A stretch of 64,000 nt of DNA from Pseudomonadota bacterium. GTDB taxonomy: Bacteria; Myxococcota_A; Polyangia; Polyangiales; Polyangiaceae. Positions within the stretch are counted from its first letter, which is position 1; each line of letters starts with the position of its first letter. The DNA is taken from NCBI GenBank assembly GCA_023398955.1, contig JAEWRL010000251.1, positions 7,495-71,494 on the forward strand, given 5' to 3'. Shown here in pieces: positions 18,010-26,408 of the stretch. Under the pieces are notes generated by a model. The model made no database searches and was not told where the DNA came from. It saw only the letters and a list, made by a program, of their open reading frames with translations. Made by a program: the position numbers and the translations under genes.

Positions 18010-19866
18010 ATGGAAAACCTGGACTACGGAATCATCGGCAATGGCAAGTCTTGTGCCCTGGTGTCGCGGAAAGCGTCCATCGATTGGTGCTGCTTGGCGG
18101 ACTTCGACTCGCCGTCTGTCTTTGCTGCTCTGCTCGATAAGCAACGAGGCGGGCGGTTCTCCGTCGATGCCGTGGGTGATGAATGCCAGGCGAGCCAAGA
18201 GTATATTCGCCGGACCAACATCCTGCGGACGCGGTTCACGTCTGCCGCGGGGGACTTCGAGGTCATTGACTTCATGCCCCGCTACCGCACCGAGCAGGGA
18301 GGATATCATTGTCCGCCGGACGTGATTCGCATGCTGCGTCCGCTCAGGGGAACTCCGCAGCTACGGGTGGTCTACGACCCGCGGCTCGGATACGGCGAGT
18401 GTCCAACTCGGCTCATCCAGTCCCCGAGGTACCTCAAGGCCGAGACGGCCGGCGGACCCCACGAATCGGTGTACCTCTACAGCAGCTTCGACTTGACGGC
18501 TGTGCAGGCGGGGGCTGCGTTGCCCCTCGAGAAGCCGGAGTTCCTGTGGCTAGCCTACGACCAGAAGATAGGTGACGTCGACGGCGACCGCGTCGAATTG
18601 GAGCTGGAGCGCACCAAGGTCTACTGGATGGCCTGGTCCGCCAGGACGACCCGTCCCTATGCTTACCGCGCCGAGGTGGAGCGCTCGGCCCTGGTCTTGA
18701 AGCTCCTGAGCTACCAGCGCACTGGCGCAATGCTCGCTGCAGCAACGACAAGCCTCCCCGAGACGATCGGGGAGCCCAGGAACTGGGACTACCGGTTCTG
18801 CTGGATCCGCGACGCGAGCATGACCATCCGTACTTTAGTCAATATCGGACATCACTATGTTGCGAGGCGGTTCTTCGAGTTCCTTCTCGATGTGGCGACG
18901 ACCAAGGATGATCGGCTCCAGATCATGTACGGGATCCGTGGTCAGAAGGAGCTCGAGGAGCGCACGCTGGATTGGCTCGAGGGCTACGAGGGGTCGCGTC
19001 CTGTTCGAGTCGGGAACGCTGCCTGGTGCCAGCAACAGAACGATATCTATGGTGTTCTTCTTGATGTTCTCTATGAGGGGTTCGTTCTCTTCCGGGACGA
19101 AACCAGCAGTATCGAATCGCTTTGGACGATGACGCGCGGCATCGTGCGTCATATCGACGCCGAGTGGACCCGGCCCGATCAGGGGATCTGGGAGATTCGA
19201 GGGGAGCCCAGGCACTTCACCTTCTCGAAAGTCATGTGCTGGGTCGGGATGGATCGCGCCGTGCGCATTGCCACGATGCTCGGGATGGACGACTACGCCC
19301 TGGATTGGGCCGTGCTCCGCGGGCGGATCCGCAGCGATATCATGGATGCCGGGTGGAGTAGAGAGGTAGGTGCGTTCACCCAGAGCTACGGATCATCTGA
19401 GCTGGATGCCGCGAATCTGCTCTTCAATCGCCTCGGCTTCCTTGCAGCCGACGATCCACGCTGGATAGCTACCGTAAGAGCGACTCATGCCGCCCTGTGC
19501 CGCGATGGGTTGATGTACCGGTACAAGAATGAAGACGACTTTGGCACTCCGAGTAGCTCTTTTACGGTCTGCTCGTTCTGGATGGTTCAGGCGCTGCACA
19601 GCATCGGCGAAACGCGGCTTGCGCGGGACATGTTCGAGCGCCTCCTCGCGTGCTCCAACCACGTCGGGCTCTTCAGTGAAGATATTGATTTTCGCAGCGG
19701 CAGGCTGTTGGGCAACTTCCCGCAGGCATACAGTCACCTCGCGCTGATCGATACGGCGTTCTTGTTCAATGAGGTGCCTCTCCACGCCGACCACCTCCTG
19801 AGCCGCCCGGGTGTGCTCGACCTGCGGTTCGTGGACCCGGCTCACGAGAAGCCGCGCTGGCGCTGA
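18010..19866 (+). CDS. Glycoside hydrolase family 15 protein (glucoamylase/trehalase-like)
   Basis: This 618-residue protein has the bacterial GH15 layout. An N-terminal beta-sandwich begins YGIIGNGKSCALVSRKASIDW. An (alpha/alpha)6 barrel follows, with NWDYRFCWIRDASMTI, the general acid region GIWEIRGEPRHFTFSKVMCW, and a C-terminal FSEDID...GNFPQAYSH segment that carries the second catalytic carboxylate. It probably hydrolyses alpha-glucosidic bonds in glycogen-like glucans or trehalose. No signal peptide is seen, so it is cytoplasmic. The ATG at 18010 gives the family's usual N-terminus; further in-frame codons upstream look non-coding. Confidence 0.93.
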   Translation: MENLDYGIIGNGKSCALVSRKASIDWCCLADFDSPSVFAALLDKQRGGRFSVDAVGDECQASQEYIRRTNILRTRFTSAAGDFEVIDFMPRYRTEQGGYHCPPDVIRMLRPLRGTPQLRVVYDPRLGYGECPTRLIQSPRYLKAETAGGPHESVYLYSSFDLTAVQAGAALPLEKPEFLWLAYDQKIGDVDGDRVELELERTKVYWMAWSARTTRPYAYRAEVERSALVLKLLSYQRTGAMLAAATTSLPETIGEPRNWDYRFCWIRDASMTIRTLVNIGHHYVARRFFEFLLDVATTKDDRLQIMYGIRGQKELEERTLDWLEGYEGSRPVRVGNAAWCQQQNDIYGVLLDVLYEGFVLFRDETSSIESLWTMTRGIVRHIDAEWTRPDQGIWEIRGEPRHFTFSKVMCWVGMDRAVRIATMLGMDDYALDWAVLRGRIRSDIMDAGWSREVGAFTQSYGSSELDAANLLFNRLGFLAADDPRWIATVRATHAALCRDGLMYRYKNEDDFGTPSSSFTVCSFWMVQALHSIGETRLARDMFERLLACSNHVGLFSEDIDFRSGRLLGNFPQAYSHLALIDTAFLFNEVPLHADHLLSRPGVLDLRFVDPAHEKPRWR

Positions 19867-19978
19867 GTCGGTGTGCCGTGGGGCGACCGTTCTGGCACGT
19901 GGCGGGCCAGAGCGGATGCGGGCGTCCATGGCTGGTGGTTGCCGGACCGCGTCCGTCGCTTCACGCTTGGCGGAGCCC

Positions 19979-20338
19979 ATGCCGACCATCGAGACCGATT
20001 TCACGCCCATCGTCTACGAGGATCCCGTGCGGCAACGCCCGGAGCAGCGGGCTCCTCACCAGCATTTCGATCGGCTAGAGTTCGCGCTCGAGGCGCTTCG
20101 GGTACTCAGACCAGCACGGACTCGGGTCGCGGTCTTCCCGAGCCGCCGCCTCGAGGTGCAGCAGGGGCGAGATTTGGGGCGGGGGGAGGGAGCCCGTTGG
20201 GTCATGATGGGGGTTCCCGAGGACGCCAGTCCGGAGAGCATCGTTATGGCGCTCACCGAGATTGGCCACGCGCCCGGACAGTCGTACGTCATGAGTGTTC
20301 TGCTTGGTGTAGCCGCCGGGATGGCTGCAGTGAACTAG
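19979..20338 (+). CDS. Conserved-looking hypothetical protein, 119 residues
   Basis: The frame starts at an ATG preceded by GGCGGAG at good spacing. The first 60 residues are charged (VYEDPVRQRPEQRAPHQ). The C-terminal half, around WVMMGVPEDASPESIVMAL, ends in a mildly hydrophobic segment with GVAAGMAAVN. It follows the GH15 gene by 112 bases on the same strand. No family is recognised and function is unknown. The codon pattern and ribosome-binding site argue that it is real. Confidence 0.6.
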   Translation: MPTIETDFTPIVYEDPVRQRPEQRAPHQHFDRLEFALEALRVLRPARTRVAVFPSRRLEVQQGRDLGRGEGARWVMMGVPEDASPESIVMALTEIGHAPGQSYVMSVLLGVAAGMAAVN

Positions 20339-20598
20339 CGAGTGTCTTCAAAGGAGGGGTTCGAGCCCGAGCCAGAAGTCTTCAAGACCATGGCGGTGAG
20401 CATAGCGACGATGCGCAGCAGAAGACGTCGGGCGCGGGTTCGGAGCGGCTCATCGGCGAGTTCGAGTACTGCGAGTGCGTCGATGATGGTGCGGATTGGG
20501 TCGCCGAGCGACGCGCGAATCGGTAGAAGCGCGCCTTGTCGCAGCAGCGAATTCGCCAGCTATGGGTCTGTCCTTCCGAGCGGGCGAGTCGAGGTGGG
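20335..20598 (-). pseudogene. Frameshifted remnant of a four-helix-bundle (S23/IVS-type) protein
   Basis: On the minus strand two frames together resemble the C-terminal half of S23/IVS four-helix-bundle proteins. DKARFYRFARRSAT is read at 20540-20499. In another frame IIDALAVLELADEPLRTRAR is followed by RLLLRIVAMLTAMVL. The second frame ends NPSFEDTR and a TAG at 20335-20337. A frameshift near 20490-20500 and the lack of any start codon mark it as broken. It sits directly behind the glycosyltransferase stop and overlaps the last four bases of the hypothetical gene on the other strand. Identification is from memory of the family pattern. Confidence 0.5.
20342..20373 (-). repeat. 32-nt dispersed repeat, copy B
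   Basis: This stretch is identical to copy A at 721-752 (opposite orientation) except for two bases. Here it encodes GSGSNPSFEDT at the end of the S23-like remnant, so the repeat may be the conserved 3' end of a multicopy small gene. Confidence 0.65.
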
Positions 20599-21717
20599 TT
20601 ATCGGCTCGCACCCAGGTTGTCGAGGCCGAACGTCACGGTCCCCTTCGGTTGCCCATTGCGCGGCAAAGGCTCGGGCGTGATGAGGTATCGGCGCAATAA
20701 GTAGAGTTGCTCGTCTTGTACGAAGCGCAGGCGGGCCACCATCATGGCGATCTGCCCCATCGTGAATACCAGCACTGCCAGCCCGAACAGGAAAGCCGCG
20801 ACGAACCCAGCCCAGGTGTGGGGCCAGAACTTCCCGGCAGTGATGCGGTGCCAAAGAAAGAAGGCGCTCAGGCCCACCGAGCACAACGCGAGTGTCGCCG
20901 CGCCCGCGTTGAATAGCGCTGCAGGCCGGTAGTTCCGAACGGCAGCCAGAATGATGGAAATGGAATTGTAGCCGTATTTGAAGAGATTCGACGCGACGCG
21001 GGACTTGCCGTGTTCTCGAACCCCGCGGACGGCGATTGGGACCTCGCGGATGGCAAACCCGCTCAGCGACAAGACCAAGAAGGTCTCTTGGGTGTAGGTG
21101 AAACGCCCAGTCAGCACGAGCCTGAGGAGCGTCTCATGCGAGTAGGATCTGAACCCGCAAGAGACGTCGTAGAACCGCTCTCCGCAGATTCGGCTAACGA
21201 TGGCAGACATCCCAAAGTTACCAAGTTTCTTGATCCAAGGCATGGTCGGGTGGAGCTTGCGGTCGATGAACCGGGAGGCCGTTGCCATGTCGGCCTCTCC
21301 CGCGAGCACCGGAACGATGAGCGTTCGAATGTCTTGGGGGTCGAACTGACCATCGGAGTCGATGTTCACGGCCAGGTCTGCGCGCCGTCGTAGGGCGTAG
21401 GCGAGGCCGCTCTGGAGGGCGGCGCCGACGCCGAGGTTCCGCCCATGGCGAATGACCTGGGCTCCCGCTTGCCGAGCCAGCTCCGATGTTGCATCTGTCG
21501 AGCCGTCGTCGATTACGACGACCTCGGTCTCCGACACTCCAGGGATGTCGCGTGGGACGCGGGCGATGACGGAGGCGATCGTGGCGGCTTCGTTCAAGGC
21601 CGGCATCATCACGATCAGCCGCCTCCGCCCTTGCTGAGCGGGGTCAAAGCCCGAACTCGGCGCGGGCTCGGCGGTCGCTACTACTGATTCAGGGGCGGGC
21701 GCGGGATCGACAGCCAT
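20599..21717 (-). CDS. Family 2 glycosyltransferase with C-terminal membrane helices (DPM1/DpmA-like)
   Basis: In this 372-residue protein, residues 30-250 form a GT-A domain. It has MMPALNEAATIASVI, the VIDDGSTDAT nucleotide-sugar site, and NIDSDGQFDP, the DxD-type metal site. Two hydrophobic segments lie at the C-terminus (about 270-335), giving a polyprenyl-phosphate glycosyltransferase layout. It would load a sugar from a nucleotide donor onto a membrane lipid carrier for surface polysaccharide. It is the last gene of a four-gene minus-strand cluster with the pyruvyl transferase and FrhB-like protein, 47 bases after the preceding stop. The alanine-rich first 30 residues are atypical. Confidence 0.9.
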   Translation of the reverse strand: MAVDPAPAPESVVATAEPAPSSGFDPAQQGRRRLIVMMPALNEAATIASVIARVPRDIPGVSETEVVVIDDGSTDATSELARQAGAQVIRHGRNLGVGAALQSGLAYALRRRADLAVNIDSDGQFDPQDIRTLIVPVLAGEADMATASRFIDRKLHPTMPWIKKLGNFGMSAIVSRICGERFYDVSCGFRSYSHETLLRLVLTGRFTYTQETFLVLSLSGFAIREVPIAVRGVREHGKSRVASNLFKYGYNSISIILAAVRNYRPAALFNAGAATLALCSVGLSAFFLWHRITAGKFWPHTWAGFVAAFLFGLAVLVFTMGQIAMMVARLRFVQDEQLYLLRRYLITPEPLPRNGQPKGTVTFGLDNLGASR

Positions 21718-21764
21718 GGCGCCCCGAGGCTACCAGATGTCGACCTGCGCTTCGAGCCGAACAA

Positions 21765-23117
21765 TCAACGGAAGTCGGCCAGCTCCTCTCCAGGGACCTC
21801 CTTGCGTAGCCCGAGGAGCGACTTGATGCGCAGGACCCGGACCAAGAACCACCGCAAGTAGCGTGACGTGAATGGTAGGAACTCCACGCTCAGCTTGCGG
21901 AGGCGCAGGGCCCGATAACGGCCCTGCCGCTGAAGGCGCACCTTTGCTTCCGTGCCCGCGTGGAACTGCTCCACTTCCGGGAGCGGTCGAAGGCGCGCGG
22001 CTACGCGATTTGGAGCCTGCATCCGCGGGGTGAATAAGCCACGCTCCCGGCGGAACTCCGCGTAGGCGTAGGCGAAGTCGCCGTAGGCGACACGCCGCGT
22101 CTGGGACTCCTCAATGTCCTCGGGACGAGCCGGTGTCAGGCGGATTCGCCCTTGCTCCGCCAATCGTTCGAGGTGCTGCCTGGTCTCGGGGCGGCGGCAG
22201 ATGACCAGGCTGATCCCCGTACGGGTCCGAAGCGTACTCGGCAACCAGGCATCGCCGACGACGACATCAGCGAGGTAGTTCGTATGGTTGATGCACAGGT
22301 GACAGCGCGGAAGATTGAACGAGCGATCGAAGGCCACCTGATAGTTGAAGCTGACGCGTCGGTTGACGCGCGTGATGCCGTGCCTGGTAACCAGGCGTAG
22401 GGGCCCCACGGGACCACCGCCCCGATAGCTCACGTCCTGGAGCTCGTCGAAGGGAACGCCACTGAACCTGCAGATGGCTTCGAGAGCATGGTGAGTGTAG
22501 GTCCAGCCGCAGATGAGCCCGATCGTCGTGTGAATTCGCTCCCGCAGCTCGGGTGCATGGCGAAGGATGTACTGGAAGATACCTTCGAGCTGACAGGGAA
22601 TGGCCGTCAGCACGTAGCGCCCCGGGTTCGCCGCAAGAATCTCGATGACTCCGCTCAGATCGAGAGCGTGATAGACCGAGCCGGGGAGCTCATCGATCTC
22701 AGCCGGATCCGTGATGAGCGCGGGTCGGTACTCTAGCCCCTGTGCATGCTTGATCGAGATGACCCCTGAAACCTCTGGTTGGGCGAGATAGGAATGCAAT
22801 AGTTCCTTGATGAGACCGCCAGAACTGGCGCGCAGGTTTCGAGAGTGATCCGTGCTTTGAGCGAGAAAGACTGAATCGATGGCCCCAAGCGGCGTTTGCT
22901 CGGCTCCCGGGAAGAGCTCTGCGAGCAGCCCATCGAAGTCGACCTGGTAGCCAGGGCACACATCTCTCGCTTGCGAGTTGCCGGCGCCGTTCGGCGACAG
23001 CATGCGCTTCTCTGGATGGAGCTCGAGCTTCAACCCTGGACTCGCAGCGACGCACGCTCCGCAGCCCACGCACATGTCGTTTCGAACGACCTCTTCAAGA
23101 CCCTCGGAGTCAGGCAT
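21765..23117 (-). CDS. FrhB/FdhB-domain Fe-S protein, polysaccharide-cluster type
   Basis: This 450-residue protein belongs to the coenzyme F420 hydrogenase/dehydrogenase beta-subunit family. An N-terminal half-ferredoxin CVGCGACVAA (about residue 16) is followed by FrhB_FdhB N and C domains with LRASSGGLIKELL, YVLTAIPCQLEG and LPRCHLCINHTNYLADVVVGD (Cys pair). Such proteins occur in exopolysaccharide clusters beside pyruvyl transferases, where the true redox role is unclear. F420 dependence should not be assumed. The ATG at 23117 is chosen because upstream in-frame sequence lacks homology. The gene lies between the flippase-like and GT2 genes on the same strand. Confidence 0.87.
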   Translation of the reverse strand: MPDSEGLEEVVRNDMCVGCGACVAASPGLKLELHPEKRMLSPNGAGNSQARDVCPGYQVDFDGLLAELFPGAEQTPLGAIDSVFLAQSTDHSRNLRASSGGLIKELLHSYLAQPEVSGVISIKHAQGLEYRPALITDPAEIDELPGSVYHALDLSGVIEILAANPGRYVLTAIPCQLEGIFQYILRHAPELRERIHTTIGLICGWTYTHHALEAICRFSGVPFDELQDVSYRGGGPVGPLRLVTRHGITRVNRRVSFNYQVAFDRSFNLPRCHLCINHTNYLADVVVGDAWLPSTLRTRTGISLVICRRPETRQHLERLAEQGRIRLTPARPEDIEESQTRRVAYGDFAYAYAEFRRERGLFTPRMQAPNRVAARLRPLPEVEQFHAGTEAKVRLQRQGRYRALRLRKLSVEFLPFTSRYLRWFLVRVLRIKSLLGLRKEVPGEELADFR

Positions 23118-23227
23118 GGCTACAGGCTTAGACGAGGTGGGCCGTCGGTGCCAGGTCTTCTCCGAGGTGGTGCGCCGCCACCAGAATGGGAGAACGCGAC
23201 CCTCCTCGGAGTGATCGGGAAACGCAC

Positions 23228-24214
23228 TCAGGCACCCGAGGCCACGGAGGCGCCGTTCGCCAACGCCGCGGGCGGATGCCGGCGAAGCCACCACATCCCT
23301 ACGAGAGCGGAACCCACCTCGGCCAGAGTCATCCAGAGACGTGCCAAGAGCGCCAGCGCAGCAGCCGTGCCCGGGCCGATTAGAGGTGCGAGCAGCAGGG
23401 TCAAGATGCTTTCTCGCACGCCGACACCCGAGGGCGCGACGAGCACTGCGATCCCAGCCACACCGGCGAGGGCGTACGCCGCAGTCAGCTCCGCCACGGC
23501 AGCAAAGGGAAGCTGCACCAGAGAGCGGCTCAGTAGCCAGAAGCCGACGCCGAGCACCAGCCAGCATGCCACCATCCGCGCCACGTCCCCCAGGGTGTCC
23601 CACCAGCGCAGGGCGGGCAGGTCCATCTGGGACGCTGATCGGGACCAGCGCGCCCCGAGCCTCAGCAGGACGCCAAGCACCCGAGGATGGGCCGCAGCCA
23701 GAGCGCTGAGGGCCGTGAGGAGCACGGAGACCCTGAGCTGGGGACCAGCGGGCAGATCCGTCGTCAGGAGCGCCCACGCGAAGAGCAGCGGAGCGGCGAT
23801 GAACAGTGCCGCCATCTCGAGCACGAACGCTACGCCGACACTGCTGGCACTCGCGCCCAGGCGGCGGTACACGTAGACTCTTCCGAGGACGAGCAGCACC
23901 TTCCCCGGCACGTATTTACCGAGGCTCGAGCCTAACCAACAGGCCACGTCGAGCTTCAAGGAATACCTCCCCACTATCCTCCGCACGATGAGGTGCCAGA
24001 GTGCGCCGCGTGCTACGAAGTAAAGGACGGCGAGTACCAAGGCGGCGCCAAGGCTCAGCCACTGCGGCTGAAACTCCAGCGCGCGGACCCCGCTCCAGTT
24101 GTGCACCAGAGTGCGGGCCACGAAACCCAGGGTCAAGAGCACGACGAAGACCTGAAGCACACGGAATAGGTGGCGTCTCAGTTTAGCGTCCTGCGCGATT
24201 CTATGGGCCATCAT
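23228..24214 (-). CDS. Lysylphosphatidylglycerol synthase TM-region / flippase-like membrane protein
   Basis: This 328-residue membrane protein has about eight hydrophobic segments and the UPF0104/LPG_synthase_TM pattern. SSLGKYVPGKVLLVLGRVY follows the third segment, and a Gly/Val-rich VLVAPSGVGVRESIL lies near residue 245. There is no C-terminal acyltransferase domain, so it is not an MprF enzyme. Homologues are associated with glycolipid translocation and polysaccharide assembly. It overlaps the upstream pyruvyl transferase gene by the ATGA tetranucleotide, which implies translational coupling. Confidence 0.85.
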   Translation of the reverse strand: MMAHRIAQDAKLRRHLFRVLQVFVVLLTLGFVARTLVHNWSGVRALEFQPQWLSLGAALVLAVLYFVARGALWHLIVRRIVGRYSLKLDVACWLGSSLGKYVPGKVLLVLGRVYVYRRLGASASSVGVAFVLEMAALFIAAPLLFAWALLTTDLPAGPQLRVSVLLTALSALAAAHPRVLGVLLRLGARWSRSASQMDLPALRWWDTLGDVARMVACWLVLGVGFWLLSRSLVQLPFAAVAELTAAYALAGVAGIAVLVAPSGVGVRESILTLLLAPLIGPGTAAALALLARLWMTLAEVGSALVGMWWLRRHPPAALANGASVASGA

Positions 24215-25473
24215 ACCTTCGCCTCGTTCAGGAGCTCGAGAGCCACGCGCAGATTGCCGAAGGAGGACTCCGTCACTTCGGGAAGGCGTGCCGCGATTTG
24301 GGCGCGGAGCGCCTCCGCGCGTTCGTCCAGCTCGGTGAAGCGCCGAGCGAGGGTGTCGAAGTCGACCTCGGCGTAGTCGAGCGCGAAGTGCTGCAGGTCG
24401 AACGCCTCCAGGACCTCGATATACTTATGGGACCACCCGATGAGGAGGCTTGGCACCCCCATCGACAATCCGGAGATCATTGCATGGAACCTGGATGCCA
24501 CGAGGAGGTCACAGTGCCCAATCAGTGCCCTCAACGAGTCGGCATGGTGGAGTCCCTCCACGAAGAAGCAGTGCTCGGGATGACGGAGGAGCTCGTGGAC
24601 GGCCCTGCACGTGGGCAGGTCGTTGTTCTTCTTGCTGCTGCTTTCAGGCAACGTCGAATGGGCGAGAAGAAGCACGCGGCGGCCCTTCTCCTGAATGAGC
24701 CAATCGATGAAGCGCGCCATGAGTGCGGGATAGCTCCGCCCATTTGCGGTGCAGTAGTCATCTACGACACTGCTCGCCGAGACTGCCACCCAGGGGCGGT
24801 CTCCGGTCGGCGCGGTTCCGAGTAGTTGTGCTGCCCGCTGCCGCGTCTCTCCAGAGACCTTCATCATGAAGGCTGCATCGGTGAACTGGTGCACCTTGCC
24901 GCGCGGCACTCCGAGATCCAGGAGGTGCTTTTCCGTGATACGTCCGCGCGCCACGATGCGGTCGACACACCGGAGACACAGGCGTGCCGCGGCTCGGTTG
25001 AGGGGAGTCTCGAAGGGCCCCATGGCTTGAGCGAATTTCATGCTCTTGGTTCCGAGCAGCGCTGGCAACAGGGCGACAGTGATATTATAGACGAGTATCC
25101 CGAGCCCCCGCCCATCCACGAAGCTGATGCCTGAAAGGTCGATGACCAGGTCTGCCCTTTGTATCGCGCGTACTGGCTCGGGCAGTAGCGCGTAAGGTAG
25201 TGTGATCCCCAGCGCGCGCCCGGCACGGACCGCTAGGGCAGCTGGCAGCGCGCCGAGCAGCATGCGGGGGGGACCAAACGGCACGATCGCGAGCGCTGAA
25301 TTGTCGTTCTCTGCCCGATCGGCGCGAGGGTAGAGGCTCAGGAGCTTAGCGTCGAGCTGTTCCAGCGCATCCGTCAAGCGCTCCACCGTCGCACGGAGCA
25401 TGGACTCCGCTCCGCGATTGCCAGTGATCGAAGCACCAATGATGACGACGGATTTCTTGCTTTGGTTGGGCAT
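24211..25473 (-). CDS. Polysaccharide pyruvyl transferase family protein
   Basis: The protein has 420 residues. It begins VVIIGASITGNRGAESML, the N-terminal nucleotide-like loop of the CsaB/WcaK family. It also contains KFAQAMGPF (about residue 146), VAVSASSVVDDY and the conserved GHCDLLVASRFHAMISGLS...PSLLIGWSHKY block of the C-terminal domain. It is predicted to add pyruvate ketals from phosphoenolpyruvate to a surface sugar. It is the first gene of the cluster that continues with the flippase-like protein, the FrhB-like protein and the glycosyltransferase. A 300-base gap upstream separates it from the divergent PilZ gene and should hold both promoters; no clear box was seen there. Confidence 0.9.
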   Translation of the reverse strand: MPNQSKKSVVIIGASITGNRGAESMLRATVERLTDALEQLDAKLLSLYPRADRAENDNSALAIVPFGPPRMLLGALPAALAVRAGRALGITLPYALLPEPVRAIQRADLVIDLSGISFVDGRGLGILVYNITVALLPALLGTKSMKFAQAMGPFETPLNRAAARLCLRCVDRIVARGRITEKHLLDLGVPRGKVHQFTDAAFMMKVSGETRQRAAQLLGTAPTGDRPWVAVSASSVVDDYCTANGRSYPALMARFIDWLIQEKGRRVLLLAHSTLPESSSKKNNDLPTCRAVHELLRHPEHCFFVEGLHHADSLRALIGHCDLLVASRFHAMISGLSMGVPSLLIGWSHKYIEVLEAFDLQHFALDYAEVDFDTLARRFTELDERAEALRAQIAARLPEVTESSFGNLRVALELLNEAKV

Positions 25474-25773
25474 GGCCGGTTCGAACGCTAGTCGAGGGCA
25501 GGGGCCTGCGCCTAGCAGCTTGGACCACTGGTCCTGAAACGCGCCCGACCGTTCGGAACTCAGGTGAAGGATGACAGGTCGACCGTTCGTTCATGTGTGT
25601 TTGCGCGGCCCTGAAGCCGGAGCAGGTAGCGGGAGCGTCTCCCTCTGCGACGCGAGCCGTTCGCACCTGTCGCTTCTTGAAACAGTGGGGCGGCGGAGCC
25701 GAACGTTGGGTCTTCGGAGGCAGCGCGGTTTGGTTCGTTGCTAGCGGCATGCTCCCTGCACGCCCAAGGGCTC

Positions 25774-26169
25774 ATGAGCGCAGGACCCAATAGGCGGGCG
25801 CAGGAGCGACGTTCCTCCCCTCGGTTCTCTCTCGACGTACCAGTTCTACTCGCGAGCGAGCGCGGGTGGGGTATCGCGCGAGCCCGCGACTTGTCACGTG
25901 GAGGTATTGCAATCGTTGGTTCGAATGCCCGTGCCCTTGCAGGCTTGGGAATCACGAACCTGTACTTCGAACTGCCCAAGCTGGTGGGAATCGAGGCAGA
26001 GGCGCAGCTCGTATGGGTGGCGGATTCGGAGTGTGCGTTCGAGTTTCGGGGGTGCTCGCACGATGCCCAGGTAGCGTTGCGCGCATGGCTGCACGCCTGT
26101 GTCCTGCGAACGGTGCGTTCTGGCAAGGCACCAAGGTGCGAGGTGTCAGCGCGCGGCGTGAAGGGGTGA
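25774..26169 (+). CDS. PilZ-domain protein
   Basis: This single PilZ domain has 131 residues. The N-terminal RRAQERRSSPRF carries an RxxxR-type arginine motif, and ARDLSRGGIAIVG matches the D/N-x-S-x-x-G motif, the two elements that bind cyclic di-GMP. There is no other domain, so it likely works as a c-di-GMP adaptor for motility or exopolysaccharide control, which fits the divergent polysaccharide operon. AAGGG lies four bases before the ATG. An upstream in-frame TTG at 25738 is rejected. Confidence 0.8.
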   Translation: MSAGPNRRAQERRSSPRFSLDVPVLLASERGWGIARARDLSRGGIAIVGSNARALAGLGITNLYFELPKLVGIEAEAQLVWVADSECAFEFRGCSHDAQVALRAWLHACVLRTVRSGKAPRCEVSARGVKG

Positions 26170-26199
26170 GCACCAGGGCTGGAGGCCCCGCAACGTCAC

Positions 26200-26220
26200 T
26201 TCCGCATCAAGGCTGCGGAA
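26200..26220 (+). terminator. Possible terminator hairpin downstream of the PilZ gene
   Basis: A perfect 7-bp inverted repeat TTCCGCA/TGCGGAA with a 7-base loop begins 31 bases after the PilZ stop codon. No T tract follows, so it may instead be a factor-dependent terminator or a protein-binding site. Confidence 0.35.
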
Positions 26221-26408
26221 CCCTCACGGAGCGGCGCTCACCGCGCGCAGGGCGGCGAGCGACAGCGCACTGACGTCTGCCTGGCAGGTTGGTCCGCGAT
26301 CGAGGTGCGCGTACCTGAGCGACTCCCGAAAGGTTTGACCCAGCCGCTAGATGGAGGAAGGAATTTGCTTTAGGTGTGGCGCACTGATAGCTCCGCGTCG
26401 CCTGTACG

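Noticed and set aside
20350..20375. GGTTCGAGCCC resembles a tRNA T-loop
   Set aside because: No acceptor, D or anticodon arms can be paired around it.
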